A stretch of DNA of 64,000 nucleotides, from positions 2,852,001-2,916,000 of the forward strand of contig NZ_CP080419.1 of the NCBI RefSeq assembly GCF_019457595.1, read 5' to 3'. This document shows positions 1 through 8,641 of this stretch, piece by piece. The notes below the pieces were generated by a model that saw only the letters and a list, made by a program, of their open reading frames with translations, did not search any database and was not told the origin of the DNA. Both the position numbers and the translations under genes were made by a program. The stretch's first letter is position 1, and each line of letters starts with the position of its first letter. The DNA is from Shewanella psychrotolerans. Its GTDB lineage: Bacteria; Pseudomonadota; Gammaproteobacteria; Enterobacterales; Shewanellaceae.

Positions 1-317
1 AACCGGCGATAGATGAAGCACCATCAAACTTAGCGGTTGTGGGTCGCTATATTCTTCCTCGGGAAATTTGGCCGTTACTATCGAAAACGCCCGCTGGCGC
101 TGGTGATGAGATCCAGTTAACCGATGCCATTGCGATGCTTATGGACAAATTACCCGTCAATGCATACTACATGAAGGGTAAAAGCCATGATTGCGGCAAC
201 AAACAAGGCTATATGCAAGCTTGTGTCGAACATGCGTTGCGCCATAATGAGGTTGGCACTGAATTTAAGCAATACCTAATAGAACTGGTGAGAGATTTAC
301 AACAGGAAAACAGTTAA
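1..317 (+). CDS. galU: UTP-glucose-1-phosphate uridylyltransferase, C-terminal part
   Basis: This is the 3' end of a galU gene that begins before the window; the open frame runs through base 1 without a start. The enzyme makes UDP-glucose from UTP and glucose-1-phosphate in the cytoplasm. The visible ~105 residues match the second, complete GalU in this window (14181-15062) closely: both have the [14 protein letters not shown] segment, the [13 protein letters not shown] segment and the [11 protein letters not shown] segment of the C-terminal half. Its stop codon overlaps the galE start by one base (TAATG), so the two are co-translated and supply UDP-glucose and UDP-galactose together. There are thus two galU paralogues about 14 kb apart. 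Confidence 0.95.
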   Translation, partial: PAIDEAPSNLAVVGRYILPREIWPLLSKTPAGAGDEIQLTDAIAMLMDKLPVNAYYMKGKSHDCGNKQGYMQACVEHALRHNEVGTEFKQYLIELVRDLQQENS

Positions 318-1330
318 TGGCCATTTTAGTTACCGGTGGTGCAGGATATATCGGCAGTCACACCGTTGTTGAGTTACTTAATGATAACCAAGAGGTTATC
401 ATTATTGATAATTTGTCGAACTCAAGTGTTAAAGCACTTGCACGAGTTGAAGCGATTACTCAAAAGAAAGTCACCTTCTATCAGGGGGATGTACTTAATA
501 AGGCATTTTTACAAAAAGTCTTTACCGATCATGTTATTGAGTCGGTTATCCATTTTGCAGGACTCAAAGCCGTTGGCGAGTCGGTCGCACAACCTCTGCG
601 TTACTATGAAAATAATGTCACTGGCACCCTGATTTTATGCCAAGTGATGGCGGAGTTTGATGTTAAAAACCTCGTGTTTAGTTCATCTGCAACTGTATAT
701 GGCGATCCTGCAACATTGCCAATAACTGAAGATTTTCCAACAGGTGCAACCAATCCCTATGGTCAATCTAAATTGATGGTAGAACATATTTTAAGTGATC
801 TGCATAACTCAGATCCGACTTGGAATATCGCTAGACTGCGTTATTTTAATCCAGTGGGAGCCCACGAAAGCGGCTTGATAGGTGAAGATCCTAACGATAT
901 CCCCAACAACCTGATGCCATTCATTGCCCAAGTCGCTGTCGGAAAACGTGATGCATTAAGCGTATTTGGCAACGACTATGATACCCATGACGGTACAGGG
1001 GTACGCGATTATATCCATGTGGTCGATCTCGCCAAGGGCCATTTGAAGGCTTTAGAAAAGCTCAATACTGGCTCAGGACTAGTCACTTATAATCTTGGAA
1101 CGGGACAAGGTTGCAGTGTGCTAGATATGGTAAAAGCCTTTGAAAAGGCTTGTGGACACAGCATCAAATACCAAGTAGCACCACGTCGTCCTGGCGATAT
1201 CGCCGCCTGCTATGCTAATCCAGACAAAGCACAAACTGAGCTAAATTGGCAAGCTACTCATACCATTGAAGATATGGCCAATAGCAGTTGGCACTGGCAA
1301 TCAAGCAATCCTAATGGCTACAAAGACTAG
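317..1330 (+). CDS. galE: UDP-glucose 4-epimerase
   Basis: Interconverts UDP-glucose and UDP-galactose. The 337-residue length is normal for GalE. An NAD-binding GGAGYIGSH motif sits at residues 7-15, a serine pair (SSS near 122-124) and a YxxxK catalytic pair at Tyr148/Lys152, and the C-terminal half carries the conserved [11 protein letters not shown] segment. It overlaps the stop of the upstream galU by one base. The pair provides precursors for the surface glycans encoded elsewhere in the window. A good inverted repeat follows the gene, so galU-galE is probably the end of a transcription unit. Confidence 0.97.
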   Translation: MAILVTGGAGYIGSHTVVELLNDNQEVIIIDNLSNSSVKALARVEAITQKKVTFYQGDVLNKAFLQKVFTDHVIESVIHFAGLKAVGESVAQPLRYYENNVTGTLILCQVMAEFDVKNLVFSSSATVYGDPATLPITEDFPTGATNPYGQSKLMVEHILSDLHNSDPTWNIARLRYFNPVGAHESGLIGEDPNDIPNNLMPFIAQVAVGKRDALSVFGNDYDTHDGTGVRDYIHVVDLAKGHLKALEKLNTGSGLVTYNLGTGQGCSVLDMVKAFEKACGHSIKYQVAPRRPGDIAACYANPDKAQTELNWQATHTIEDMANSSWHWQSSNPNGYKD

Positions 1331-1347
1331 TCACACCACTGATTGAC

Positions 1348-1384
1348 GTTGAGCGCATTTGCGCTCAACTAATACGCTTTTTGA
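1348..1384 (+). terminator. Terminator-like hairpin after galE
   Basis: Perfect 9-bp stem GTTGAGCGC / GCGCTCAAC (1348-1356 and 1361-1369) with a 4-nt ATTT loop. The T run (CTTTTT) comes about 8 nt after the stem, so termination may be imperfect. Confidence 0.65.
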
Positions 1385-1456
1385 AGAAAGAAATCAGCTC
1401 AATAGTTAAAGCTATTCAATCATCATTTACACTCAATAATTAAACCAAGTGGGCCT

Positions 1457-1936
1457 ATGAGTAACACGATAAACCAAAGTCGCCGTAATCTATTTAGTCG
1501 CCGAAAAAGTAATGTAATACGCCCACCTTGGAGTAAATCCGATATCGAATTTACCGATATCTGTACTCGATGTGATAAGTGTATTCAAATTTGCGAAACT
1601 CATATTTTAGTCAAAGGAGACGGCGGATTTCCAGAAGTTAATTTTGCCCAAGATGAGTGCACTTTTTGCAAAAAATGTGTTGAAGTTTGTCCTGAGCCGC
1701 TGTTTGGCGACACCAATGAAACGCCGTGGCAGATAAAAGCTGTCATTAACGATACATGTCTGGCAAACAGTGGGATCTGGTGCCAAACCTGCAAAGATAA
1801 TTGCGATCCTAGAGCAATCAATTTTACCGCTGCCATAGGCGAAGCACCTAAACCCCATATCTCTCTCGAACTCTGCACTGGCTGCGGTGCTTGTGTGTCC
1901 CCTTGTCCGAATCAATCGATAAAAATCGGTCCTTAA
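1457..1936 (+). CDS. napF: NapF-like ferredoxin-type protein
   Basis: A 159-residue iron-sulfur protein with four cysteine clusters: CTRCDKCIQIC near residue 37, CTFCKKCVEVC near 68, an atypical CQTCKDNC near 108, and CTGCGACVSPC near 140. This arrangement and the basic N-terminus with an SRRNLF segment match NapF, the cytoplasmic maturation factor of periplasmic nitrate reductase NapA. No other nap gene is in the window, so here it is a stand-alone gene; its partner may be encoded elsewhere or it may serve another molybdoenzyme. It is preceded by the galE terminator and probably has its own promoter. Confidence 0.88.
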   Translation: MSNTINQSRRNLFSRRKSNVIRPPWSKSDIEFTDICTRCDKCIQICETHILVKGDGGFPEVNFAQDECTFCKKCVEVCPEPLFGDTNETPWQIKAVINDTCLANSGIWCQTCKDNCDPRAINFTAAIGEAPKPHISLELCTGCGACVSPCPNQSIKIGP

Positions 1937-2043
1937 TCAAAGCGATAACAATGCCAAAAATATGACAGCATAGCGCCAAATATTAGTGGTTTTGTTGCAC
2001 TAATTTTAAGGGTAAGATCAGCTGAAATTCGCAAAAACAGTTG

Positions 2044-2463
2044 ATGATTATGTTTGGAAAAAAGCGCAACAGTGCAGGACTTACTTTCATTGCTCAAGGC
2101 ACTAAATTATCAGGTGAAACCCACTTTGCGGGAGAAGCATTGATCGGCGGAGAACTCTACGGCAAAGTCAGTGCAAGTGACAAACTGACCATTGAAGTTG
2201 ATGGTTATATCGACGGCGAACTTCAATGTAAAGAATTAAAAGTATCGGGTGTTTTTAAAGGGAAGTTGAAATGCGAAAAGCTCAATATTACTGGTACTGG
2301 GACTGTCGAAGGTGAAATAGCCTGCAACTCAATGGAAATATTCGAAGGTGGACAATTCATTGGCATGCGAGTCAAAGAAGATATCGCCCTACTATCTAAT
2401 GAACACCACTATTCAGATGAGCAGCTAGAACTGAAAGATGATAATAGAGCTGTAATTAGCTAA
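2044..2463 (+). CDS. Bactofilin (polymer-forming cytoskeletal protein)
   Basis: About 139 residues with the DUF583/bactofilin right-handed beta-helix pattern: repeated short strands such as SGETHFAGEALIGGELYG and VDGYIDGELQCKELKVSG, flanked by short charged tails. Bactofilins self-assemble without nucleotide at the inner face of the membrane and recruit cell-wall or polar factors. The frame opens with TTG at 2041, ATG at 2044 and ATG at 2050; none has a clear Shine-Dalgarno sequence, and 2050 (MFGKKRN) is the start most like other bactofilins. It is convergent with the next gene. Confidence 0.9.
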   Translation: MIMFGKKRNSAGLTFIAQGTKLSGETHFAGEALIGGELYGKVSASDKLTIEVDGYIDGELQCKELKVSGVFKGKLKCEKLNITGTGTVEGEIACNSMEIFEGGQFIGMRVKEDIALLSNEHHYSDEQLELKDDNRAVIS

Positions 2464-2508
2464 CCTGAAATAAGGATGGTAAGCCTATACGCGCGATACT
2501 CGTTACGA

Positions 2509-3180
2509 TTATTTTGCGACTAAAGCGCGCTGCTTATATTCCCGAATTAAAGTCAAAAACTCTCTGGGCGCTCTATCCAAACAATCCACCGGAATATAAA
2601 CGTGGTAACCCAATTGTGCATTTAATTGCTCACAGCGACGGGAAAACATCGCCTGCACGCCACTGTATGCCTTACCGTCTAAGATCACCGGCGAAAATTC
2701 AGAGTTAAGATAACGCTCCAAATCGGCAAGCTCACCGTCTAATGTCAATGATGACATCAGTAGCGGCCTTTGTTCTGTCAATAACCCCGTCGCTAGTCTG
2801 GGCGGAATATCATCGATGAGTAATGACAACTGTTTAAGCCTCACGCCAATATAAGGCAACTCATGATGATCAAAACCTTGAATACTTCGCGGCATATCCA
2901 TACGCAAAATATTATCCCATTCAAGATAGATAGTGCCGCGATGGTGATGATAAACCAGCCCTTGCGCTCGCAGCTCGACACTAACTTCAGGCTGAATAAG
3001 TTTCGCGATCCCAAGTACGGTAAAGATAATGCCAAAGATCAAGCTCACCATACCGGGACCGATTAAGGCCTTAGATGAGATAAACAGCGTAACCGCGCAA
3101 AGCAAGGCCACCACGCCGATAAGGGTAAAGGTCCAGCCATTGCGTTTAGATACAGCGCGGATAATGATCGATTCTTGCAA
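2509..3180 (-). CDS. Two-helix membrane protein, DUF2982-like
   Basis: A 223-residue protein with two adjacent transmembrane helices (about residues 17-35 and 39-60) followed by a soluble domain. The domain starts with a PH-like stretch (VELRAQGLVYHHHRGTIYLEW) resembling the fold of YcxB/DUF2244-type membrane proteins. From memory it resembles the DUF2982 family found in Shewanella and relatives; no function is known. It stands alone on the minus strand between elyC and the bactofilin gene, with about 140 bp to elyC. Confidence 0.75.
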   Translation of the reverse strand: MQESIIIRAVSKRNGWTFTLIGVVALLCAVTLFISSKALIGPGMVSLIFGIIFTVLGIAKLIQPEVSVELRAQGLVYHHHRGTIYLEWDNILRMDMPRSIQGFDHHELPYIGVRLKQLSLLIDDIPPRLATGLLTEQRPLLMSSLTLDGELADLERYLNSEFSPVILDGKAYSGVQAMFSRRCEQLNAQLGYHVYIPVDCLDRAPREFLTLIREYKQRALVAK

Positions 3181-3310
3181 GGTTAACTCTCTCTGCGATA
3201 AGTCCCAAATTTTAACTCGAGTCCAAATGATTTAAACACGTTATAAGCACTTGCCAGCGGGGCATTTTGCAACAAAAGCAAATTCAACTTAAACCAAATC
3301 TCACTTTAAG

Positions 3311-3344
3311 CCATATTTTACTTTGAACCATATTTTACTTTGAA
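3311..3344. repeat. 17-bp tandem duplication across the elyC stop codon
   Basis: Two exact adjacent copies of a 17-bp unit (CCATATTTTACTTTGAA, 3311-3327 and 3328-3344). The elyC stop codon lies in the first copy and the last five codons are in the second, so the duplication has set the present C-terminus. A shorter partial copy (ACTTTAAG) lies just before it. Confidence 0.85.
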
Positions 3345-4055
3345 CCATAGTTGGCCAACATACTCATGAATTGAACGTTGCGATGCTAACATATTGCTTG
3401 CATCAAGCCGCCACCAATAACCACTACGAGCAATAAAATCGGTTGGTGCACTCTGAGGATGCATCCCCATATGCTTAAATATCATCATCGCCCGCGGCAT
3501 ATGGGTAGCAGACGTGACTAAGCGAAATGGTCTATCACCTATTTCCCACTTTAAATATTGAGCCTCTTCTATGGTATCTTTAGCCAACGGGAATTGAATA
3601 ATACGACTGGCATCGACACCTAACGTAATCGCAGCCTTTGCCATGACCTCAGCTTGAGACGTCACATCTTCGCCGCCCCAACCGCTTACAACTAATTGAC
3701 AGTCATTCCCCAAACTCATCTGACGGATCCCTTCTGTTAACCGCGCCAATGCGACAGCTGAAAGCTGCTGGGTCGCCAAGCCAGAGACGGTAGAATCATG
3801 ACCACTACCTAACACCATCACCACACATTGCTCAGGTATAGGAGTGTTATTGGTTGGGTATTCAGATTCGAGTGGAAAGGTAAGCATATAACTGCCCCAC
3901 TGACTGCTCAATATCAGCAATATCATAAACGAGCTAAAAATAAGCGACTTAACCAACTTACGACGTCTAAGGATAATAATGGCAATAAGTAGCAGCAGCA
4001 CCGATAACGGGATCGGCATAAGAAATTGTGAAACGATTTTTTTTAACCAAAACAT
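3318..4055 (-). CDS. elyC: ElyC/YdcF-family envelope protein (DUF218)
   Basis: A 245-residue inner-membrane protein with two N-terminal helices (about 12-29 and 36-54) and a DUF218 domain. The domain shows VVMVLGSGHDS near 78-88, SGWGG near 124-128, and the conserved TSATHMPRAMMIF segment near 181-193. In E. coli ElyC (YcbC) supports peptidoglycan assembly and lipid-carrier metabolism; its chemistry is not settled. YdcF and SanA are related families, but the two-helix anchor and length fit ElyC best. The 3' end contains a 17-bp tandem duplication. Confidence 0.85.
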   Translation of the reverse strand: MFWLKKIVSQFLMPIPLSVLLLLIAIIILRRRKLVKSLIFSSFMILLILSSQWGSYMLTFPLESEYPTNNTPIPEQCVVMVLGSGHDSTVSGLATQQLSAVALARLTEGIRQMSLGNDCQLVVSGWGGEDVTSQAEVMAKAAITLGVDASRIIQFPLAKDTIEEAQYLKWEIGDRPFRLVTSATHMPRAMMIFKHMGMHPQSAPTDFIARSGYWWRLDASNMLASQRSIHEYVGQLWFKVKYGSK

Positions 4056-4182
4056 GGCTATCCTTGCCCCAAAATTCAGTTGAATACTAAAAAGAGCAGC
4101 AAGTTTAACCTAGGCGCAAAGCCAATACCAAGCACTAATCGTTGGTCTGAGGATGTGATATTCTAGCGTAACAATGACGACC

Positions 4183-5076
4183 TCATGACCAAAGCCAAGC
4201 TGCGCCGCGAACCCCAGATGATCCTCCATACCTATTTTGTACCACTGGGGTATGACACTCGCCACCCAACACATACTTAGGTAAGACATTCGGTAATAGC
4301 GGATAGATAGCCTCAATATTAGACACACCACCACCTAACACAATTACATCGGGATCTAATACGTTAATCACATGGGCCAAAGATCGCGCTAACCTGTCGA
4401 TATAGCGATTAAAAGCTGCCGTTGCCAGTGGTTCGCCCTGCGTCATCCGCTCAGCGATCTCGATACCACTTTGCGCATCGCCACCAGCCGCTTTGTAATC
4501 ACGTACAAAGCCGGTACCTGAAATGAAGGTTTCAATACAGTCTTGGTTACCACAAAAACACTGAGTCGAGTTAAATTCGTCCGCGGTCATCCAAGGTAAT
4601 GGGTTGTGTCCCCATTCGCCTCCGATACCGTTACTGCCACCATGAAGCTTACCGTTTATCGCCAAACCGGCACCGCATCCAGTACCTATAATGACGCCAA
4701 ACACCATGCCCTTACCCGCTGCCGCACCGTCCACAGCTTCTGAGATCGCAAAACAGTTTGCATCGTTAGCCACTCGCACCTCACGATTGAGTCGATGACC
4801 TAAGTCCACGTCCAATGGGTGACCGTTTATCCAAGTCGAATTGGCGTTTTTCACTAGACCAGAAAAAGGCGAGATAACGCCAGGGATACCGACGCCCACA
4901 GTGCCCTTTTGTCCCAATGTGGATTCTGCTTCGGTGACTAAAGCCGTAATGGCGTCGAGGGTCGCCTGATATTCACGTGGTGTCGGAATGCGTTTACGAA
5001 ACAGCTCTTCACCATCTTCATTAAGCGCCACTAATTCAATCTTGGTCCCACCAAGGTCAACACCCATTCTCAACAT
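4183..5076 (-). CDS. ROK-family sugar kinase (fructokinase/N-acetylglucosamine kinase type)
   Basis: A 297-residue ATP-dependent hexokinase of the ROK family. It has the phosphate-binding DLGGTKIE motif at residues 7-14, the sugar-binding GEWGH motif, and the zinc-binding CFCGNQDC cluster followed by ETFISG. Candidate substrates are fructose (Mak) or N-acetylglucosamine (NagK); sequence alone does not decide. A longer frame starts at 5136, but a GGAG Shine-Dalgarno lies six bases before the ATG at 5076, and the longer start would overlap cysQ. It follows cysQ by 25 bp and is probably co-transcribed with it. Confidence 0.9.
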   Translation of the reverse strand: MLRMGVDLGGTKIELVALNEDGEELFRKRIPTPREYQATLDAITALVTEAESTLGQKGTVGVGIPGVISPFSGLVKNANSTWINGHPLDVDLGHRLNREVRVANDANCFAISEAVDGAAAGKGMVFGVIIGTGCGAGLAINGKLHGGSNGIGGEWGHNPLPWMTADEFNSTQCFCGNQDCIETFISGTGFVRDYKAAGGDAQSGIEIAERMTQGEPLATAAFNRYIDRLARSLAHVINVLDPDVIVLGGGVSNIEAIYPLLPNVLPKYVLGGECHTPVVQNRYGGSSGVRGAAWLWS

Positions 5077-5101
5077 ACTCAACTCCAGCGCGGTTATCAT
5101 G

Positions 5102-5905
5102 TTATTGTTTACTTGGCCAATGTTTAGCCGTAGCAATAAAATAAGGATTTAAAATATTTTCTTTCTGATTGTAGTCAAGTGGCAGGCCCGTTTCATAATT
5201 AATGACTAAGCCGCCAGCACTTTCTAACACAGCTTGGGCAGCTGCCGTATCCCATTCACTGGTTAAGCCTAAACGCGGGTAGATCTCAGCCTCGCCTTCG
5301 GCCAATAAACAAAACTTCAGCGAGCTACCAATACTGGTCATGCTATGTGCGCCAAGCTCCACTAAATATTTCTCTAAACCTGGGCTCACATGGGAACGAC
5401 TTCCCACGACTCTAGGCTCAATCGGAACACTAACCGCTTGCGTATTTAAGTCATAAACCTGATGCGCGGTGGCTAACCATGCGCCTATATCTAACGCACC
5501 GTAGTAGCACTTATCCAATACAGGAGCGTAAACTACTCCAGCGACCGCTCTACCATTATCGATAAAGGCGATATTGACGGTGAACTCACCGTTACGCTTG
5601 ATAAACTCTTTAGTGCCATCAAGCGGATCAATCAACCAATATTGTTGCCAATGTCGACGTTCATCCCAAGCGATATCAGCAGCTTCTTCAGACATAACCG
5701 GAATATCAGGGGTTAATTGCGCTAACTTAGCCACAATGGCTTCGTGACTAGCAATGTCCGCAGCAGTGACAGGGCTGTCATCGGATTTAGCTTCAATACC
5801 AAAATCTGCAGACTCATATACATGCATGATCACATCGCCTGCCTCTTTGGCAATCTCGACAATTTCAGCCAACCACTCTTGCTTAAATGTATGATTCAAA
5901 CTCAT
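5102..5905 (-). CDS. cysQ: 3'(2'),5'-bisphosphate nucleotidase CysQ
   Basis: Hydrolyses PAP (and PAPS) to AMP (APS), removing the by-product of PAPS use. The 267-residue protein has the inositol-monophosphatase-superfamily metal motif DPLDGT at residues 93-98 with Glu73/Glu74 upstream, and the second motif WDTAA at 218-222. It is a peripheral cytoplasmic enzyme. It lies 2 kb from cysC and 6 kb from cysDN, on the same strand but separated by wzi, which reads the other way. The ROK kinase gene follows directly. Confidence 0.95.
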   Translation of the reverse strand: MSLNHTFKQEWLAEIVEIAKEAGDVIMHVYESADFGIEAKSDDSPVTAADIASHEAIVAKLAQLTPDIPVMSEEAADIAWDERRHWQQYWLIDPLDGTKEFIKRNGEFTVNIAFIDNGRAVAGVVYAPVLDKCYYGALDIGAWLATAHQVYDLNTQAVSVPIEPRVVGSRSHVSPGLEKYLVELGAHSMTSIGSSLKFCLLAEGEAEIYPRLGLTSEWDTAAAQAVLESAGGLVINYETGLPLDYNQKENILNPYFIATAKHWPSKQ

Positions 5906-6357
5906 CTATCTCTCTTCTGATTTTTATCTTTAGCACAAGACTATCTCCCGCAAAGTATGCCATTGATGAACATCAGTTATTAATAACTATTTGGTCATAG
6001 TTTTAGTAAAAGAAACTAAGGCGTCACAACAATAAAAGATACTAAGTCAGGGTGTTTGTCATGAAAAGCATTAGTGCCAACATTGCATTCGTATTCAAGC
6101 GCCTTACCAATACCGTTTCTATCTAATTTTTTCCCTACAGGACCAAACTTAACTGAGCCGTTTCTCAAAAACCAACTAGCCAGAACATATGTCAAACCCT
6201 TGCGCACCAGAAAATAAAACACTACAAAAACAAACTGATAACCAATATATCAATCCCATATAAATAGGTTCCGATTATTAATTCCAAAGCGGTATCAGCC
6301 TTGTTATCTCAGTCAAAATCTCTAGAATATGCGCCAGAAACCATTGAAGGGAATATC
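5906..6357. other. cysQ-wzi divergent intergenic region
   Basis: A 452-bp AT-rich stretch between the divergent cysQ and wzi genes. It must carry both promoters, but I cannot point to convincing boxes. A 68-codon frame on the minus strand (6016-6222) starts with GTG, has no Shine-Dalgarno and resembles nothing I recognise, so I do not call it a gene. Confidence 0.5.
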
Positions 6358-7824
6358 ATGAAAAAACATTTATTAGCAGGAATAATTCTACTCTGCACAA
6401 GCTCTGCTCAAGCAGCTTGGTGGGTCGAGCCAACCGACTTACCACTTCGAGCAGACATTCAACTGCTTGCCGACACAGGGATTATCAAGCAACCTGTGAC
6501 GACCTATCCCTTGATGTGGGCTGGTATCAAACAAGATCTCGATAGTGCAGAACGCCCTAAGTTTACTTCCGCTCAGACGGCTGCCTACGACAGGGTGATA
6601 AGCGCTTATGCCAAAGATCATCAAGGCTTGGATACCAGCTTTACCCTGAGCGCCGCAACCGATACCGCGCGTTTTTTGGGTTTTGGTCATGACTACCGAG
6701 ATAAGGCACAAGCCACGGTTGATGTAGAGGTCACTAAAGAATGGTTTAGCGGCCGACTCTCTGCCAGTTACCATGAAGATCCAATAGATGGAAAAAGCGC
6801 TCGACTGGACAACAGCTTTGCTGCCGTAATGCTAGGCAACTGGATTGTTAGCGCTGGAGCTCAACAAAAGTATTGGGGGCCAGGCTGGGATTCAGGCCTA
6901 ATACAAACGACTAACGCTCGCCCGATGCCAGGTATCACTTTTAGTCGCAATAACAGCGCCGCCTTCGAGACCCCCTGGCTCAACTGGATAGGCCCTTGGA
7001 CCTTTACCACCAGTTTCAGTGAAATGGAGAGTGACCGTTATGTGCCCGATACCAAACATTGGGGTGCCCGAGGCACACTCAGACCCATCTCTCAACTAGA
7101 GGTAGGCTTCTCCTGGACCATGCAATGGGGCGGCGAAGGATATGGCAATAGTCTAGGTGACTGGTGGGATGGCTTGTTTAATGGCGGACAATCGGAAGGC
7201 GAAATTGAAAACGGCCAAGAAAACATGCTCGCAGGCTATGATTTTCGCTGGTCAGATACCGCCTTTGGCATCCCCTATGGTATCTACTATGAGCGAATTC
7301 ATGAAGACTACCACCACGGCAAAAACAAGTTGATCAACTCCGCCAACATGGGGGGGGTAGATTTTATGATTAGCGAAATTAACACTCGCTTCTTTGTTGA
7401 ATATTCCGATACCAAGGTCGCCTGCGGCATTGACTCCAATGTCTACAACTGCCTATATGAACATGGTTTTTATAAAAGCGGCTACCGTTACCATGGCAAA
7501 AGCCTCGGCAGCACCTATGACAATGACTCTGTAACCTTAGTGATTGGCGGGATCACTCAGTTGGGAGACGGTCACAGTATCACCAATAAATTGCGCTGGC
7601 TTAGACTCAACACCGATGGTATCGATACCGGCAATGAGGCTGGCGGCAACCCCGTCTCCCCAGGTGAATATGAGCGGGTATACCAACTTGATACCAGCTA
7701 CCATAGGCCTTGGCTAAAGGGCACGCTAAAACTTGGCGGCACAGTGAGTTATCGTGAGTTTGTACGAGCAGGCGATGACGATTGGGACGCGACCCTCTAT
7801 GCCCTGTGGGAGAGAAGTTTTTAA
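6358..7824 (+). CDS. wzi: Capsule assembly protein Wzi family (outer-membrane beta-barrel)
   Basis: A 488-residue outer-membrane protein. The signal peptide is MKKHLLAGIILLCTSSAQA, cleaved before AWWVEP; the mature part is rich in aromatic, alternating beta strands and ends in a Phe (WERSF), typical of barrels. Family features include the QKYWGPGWDSGLIQTTNARPMPG and AWL/PWL segments. Wzi binds capsule polysaccharide at the cell surface. The start at 6358 has a GAAGGGAA ribosome-binding site; the frame is open upstream to 6301 but that lacks one. A run of eight G (7350-7357) inside the coding region is prone to slippage and would truncate the barrel. Confidence 0.93.
   Translation: MKKHLLAGIILLCTSSAQAAWWVEPTDLPLRADIQLLADTGIIKQPVTTYPLMWAGIKQDLDSAERPKFTSAQTAAYDRVISAYAKDHQGLDTSFTLSAATDTARFLGFGHDYRDKAQATVDVEVTKEWFSGRLSASYHEDPIDGKSARLDNSFAAVMLGNWIVSAGAQQKYWGPGWDSGLIQTTNARPMPGITFSRNNSAAFETPWLNWIGPWTFTTSFSEMESDRYVPDTKHWGARGTLRPISQLEVGFSWTMQWGGEGYGNSLGDWWDGLFNGGQSEGEIENGQENMLAGYDFRWSDTAFGIPYGIYYERIHEDYHHGKNKLINSANMGGVDFMISEINTRFFVEYSDTKVACGIDSNVYNCLYEHGFYKSGYRYHGKSLGSTYDNDSVTLVIGGITQLGDGHSITNKLRWLRLNTDGIDTGNEAGGNPVSPGEYERVYQLDTSYHRPWLKGTLKLGGTVSYREFVRAGDDDWDATLYALWERSF
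7350..7357 (+). repeat. G8 homopolymer within wzi
   Basis: Eight consecutive G encode the Met-Gly-Gly-Val junction about residue 332 of Wzi. Loss or gain of one base would shift the frame and remove the last third of the barrel. Confidence 0.85.
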
Positions 7825-7878
7825 GCCTCATTAGCGTACAGGCATTGAGGCTTTCCCCGTGAGCCACCTCCTCCATAC

Positions 7879-7921
7879 ACTGGCGCCAACCTATTAATTA
7901 GGAGACGCGCCAGTATTTTTT
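7879..7921 (+). terminator. Rho-independent terminator after wzi
   Basis: Stem ACTGGCGC / GCGCCAGT (7879-7886 and 7907-7914) with an inner CCTA/TAGG pairing, followed by ATTTTTT. A second stem AAGCCTCA / TGAGGCTT (7823-7830 and 7846-7853) lies at the stop codon. Confidence 0.8.
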
Positions 7922-7942
7922 CAGTTTTTTAAACCTTCTCAG

Positions 7943-8578
7943 TTAAACCGCGCTCAGCAGCCCCTGCTCGGCTAGATAATCCACTACCTGCTTGGCACAC
8001 TGCTGCACCGACTGCTCGGCGGTGTTGACATGCACCTCAGGCAAACCGGGCGCCTCGTAGACTGAGTCTATGCCGGTAAAGTGTTTAATCTCCCCTGCTC
8101 GGGCCTTTTTGTAGAGTCCCTTCGGATCGCGCTGCTCACAGACATCAAGCGGCGTATCGATGAAGATCTCGATAAACTGCCCCGCGCCCAGCAGGTCTCG
8201 CACCATTTTACGATCGGCACTAAAAGGCGAGATAAAGGCGGTTGAAACCAACAAGCCTGCATCGACAAATAACTTAGCCACTTCACCGATACGGCGAATA
8301 TTCTCAACCCTGTCCTCGTCGGAAAAACCTAAGTCGCCATTAAGGCCGTGACGCACATTGTCACCGTCGAGCACATAGGTCTTACAGCCTTTGTCATGCA
8401 GCAGACGATCAACCGCATTGGCGATAGTCGACTTTCCCGACCCACTCAGACCGGTAAACCAAAGCACGGCACCTTTATGACCATTGGCCTGCGTACGCTC
8501 ATCATGAGACACGCTGGCCTGATGCCACTGGACATCGCTGGATTTCACATTTACATCGACTGTCTTATAGGGGGACAT
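7943..8578 (-). CDS. cysC: Adenylyl-sulfate kinase
   Basis: Phosphorylates APS to PAPS in sulfate activation. The 211-residue protein has the P-loop GLSGSGKST at residues 43-51, the DGDNVRHGL substrate-binding segment, and the FISPFSADR loop. It is the last gene of the minus-strand run cysD-cysN-permease-cysC, 63 bp after the permease. Its 3' end faces wzi. Confidence 0.96.
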   Translation of the reverse strand: MSPYKTVDVNVKSSDVQWHQASVSHDERTQANGHKGAVLWFTGLSGSGKSTIANAVDRLLHDKGCKTYVLDGDNVRHGLNGDLGFSDEDRVENIRRIGEVAKLFVDAGLLVSTAFISPFSADRKMVRDLLGAGQFIEIFIDTPLDVCEQRDPKGLYKKARAGEIKHFTGIDSVYEAPGLPEVHVNTAEQSVQQCAKQVVDYLAEQGLLSAV

Positions 8579-8641
8579 CGGCTTTCCTTAAAAATCAATT
8601 TTTACTACTAGGCAGTGAGTTAAGACTTAGCAAACCCATGA

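Noticed and set aside
6016..6222. Minus-strand 68-codon frame in the cysQ-wzi gap
   Set aside because: GTG start, no Shine-Dalgarno and no recognisable family; coding status is doubtful.
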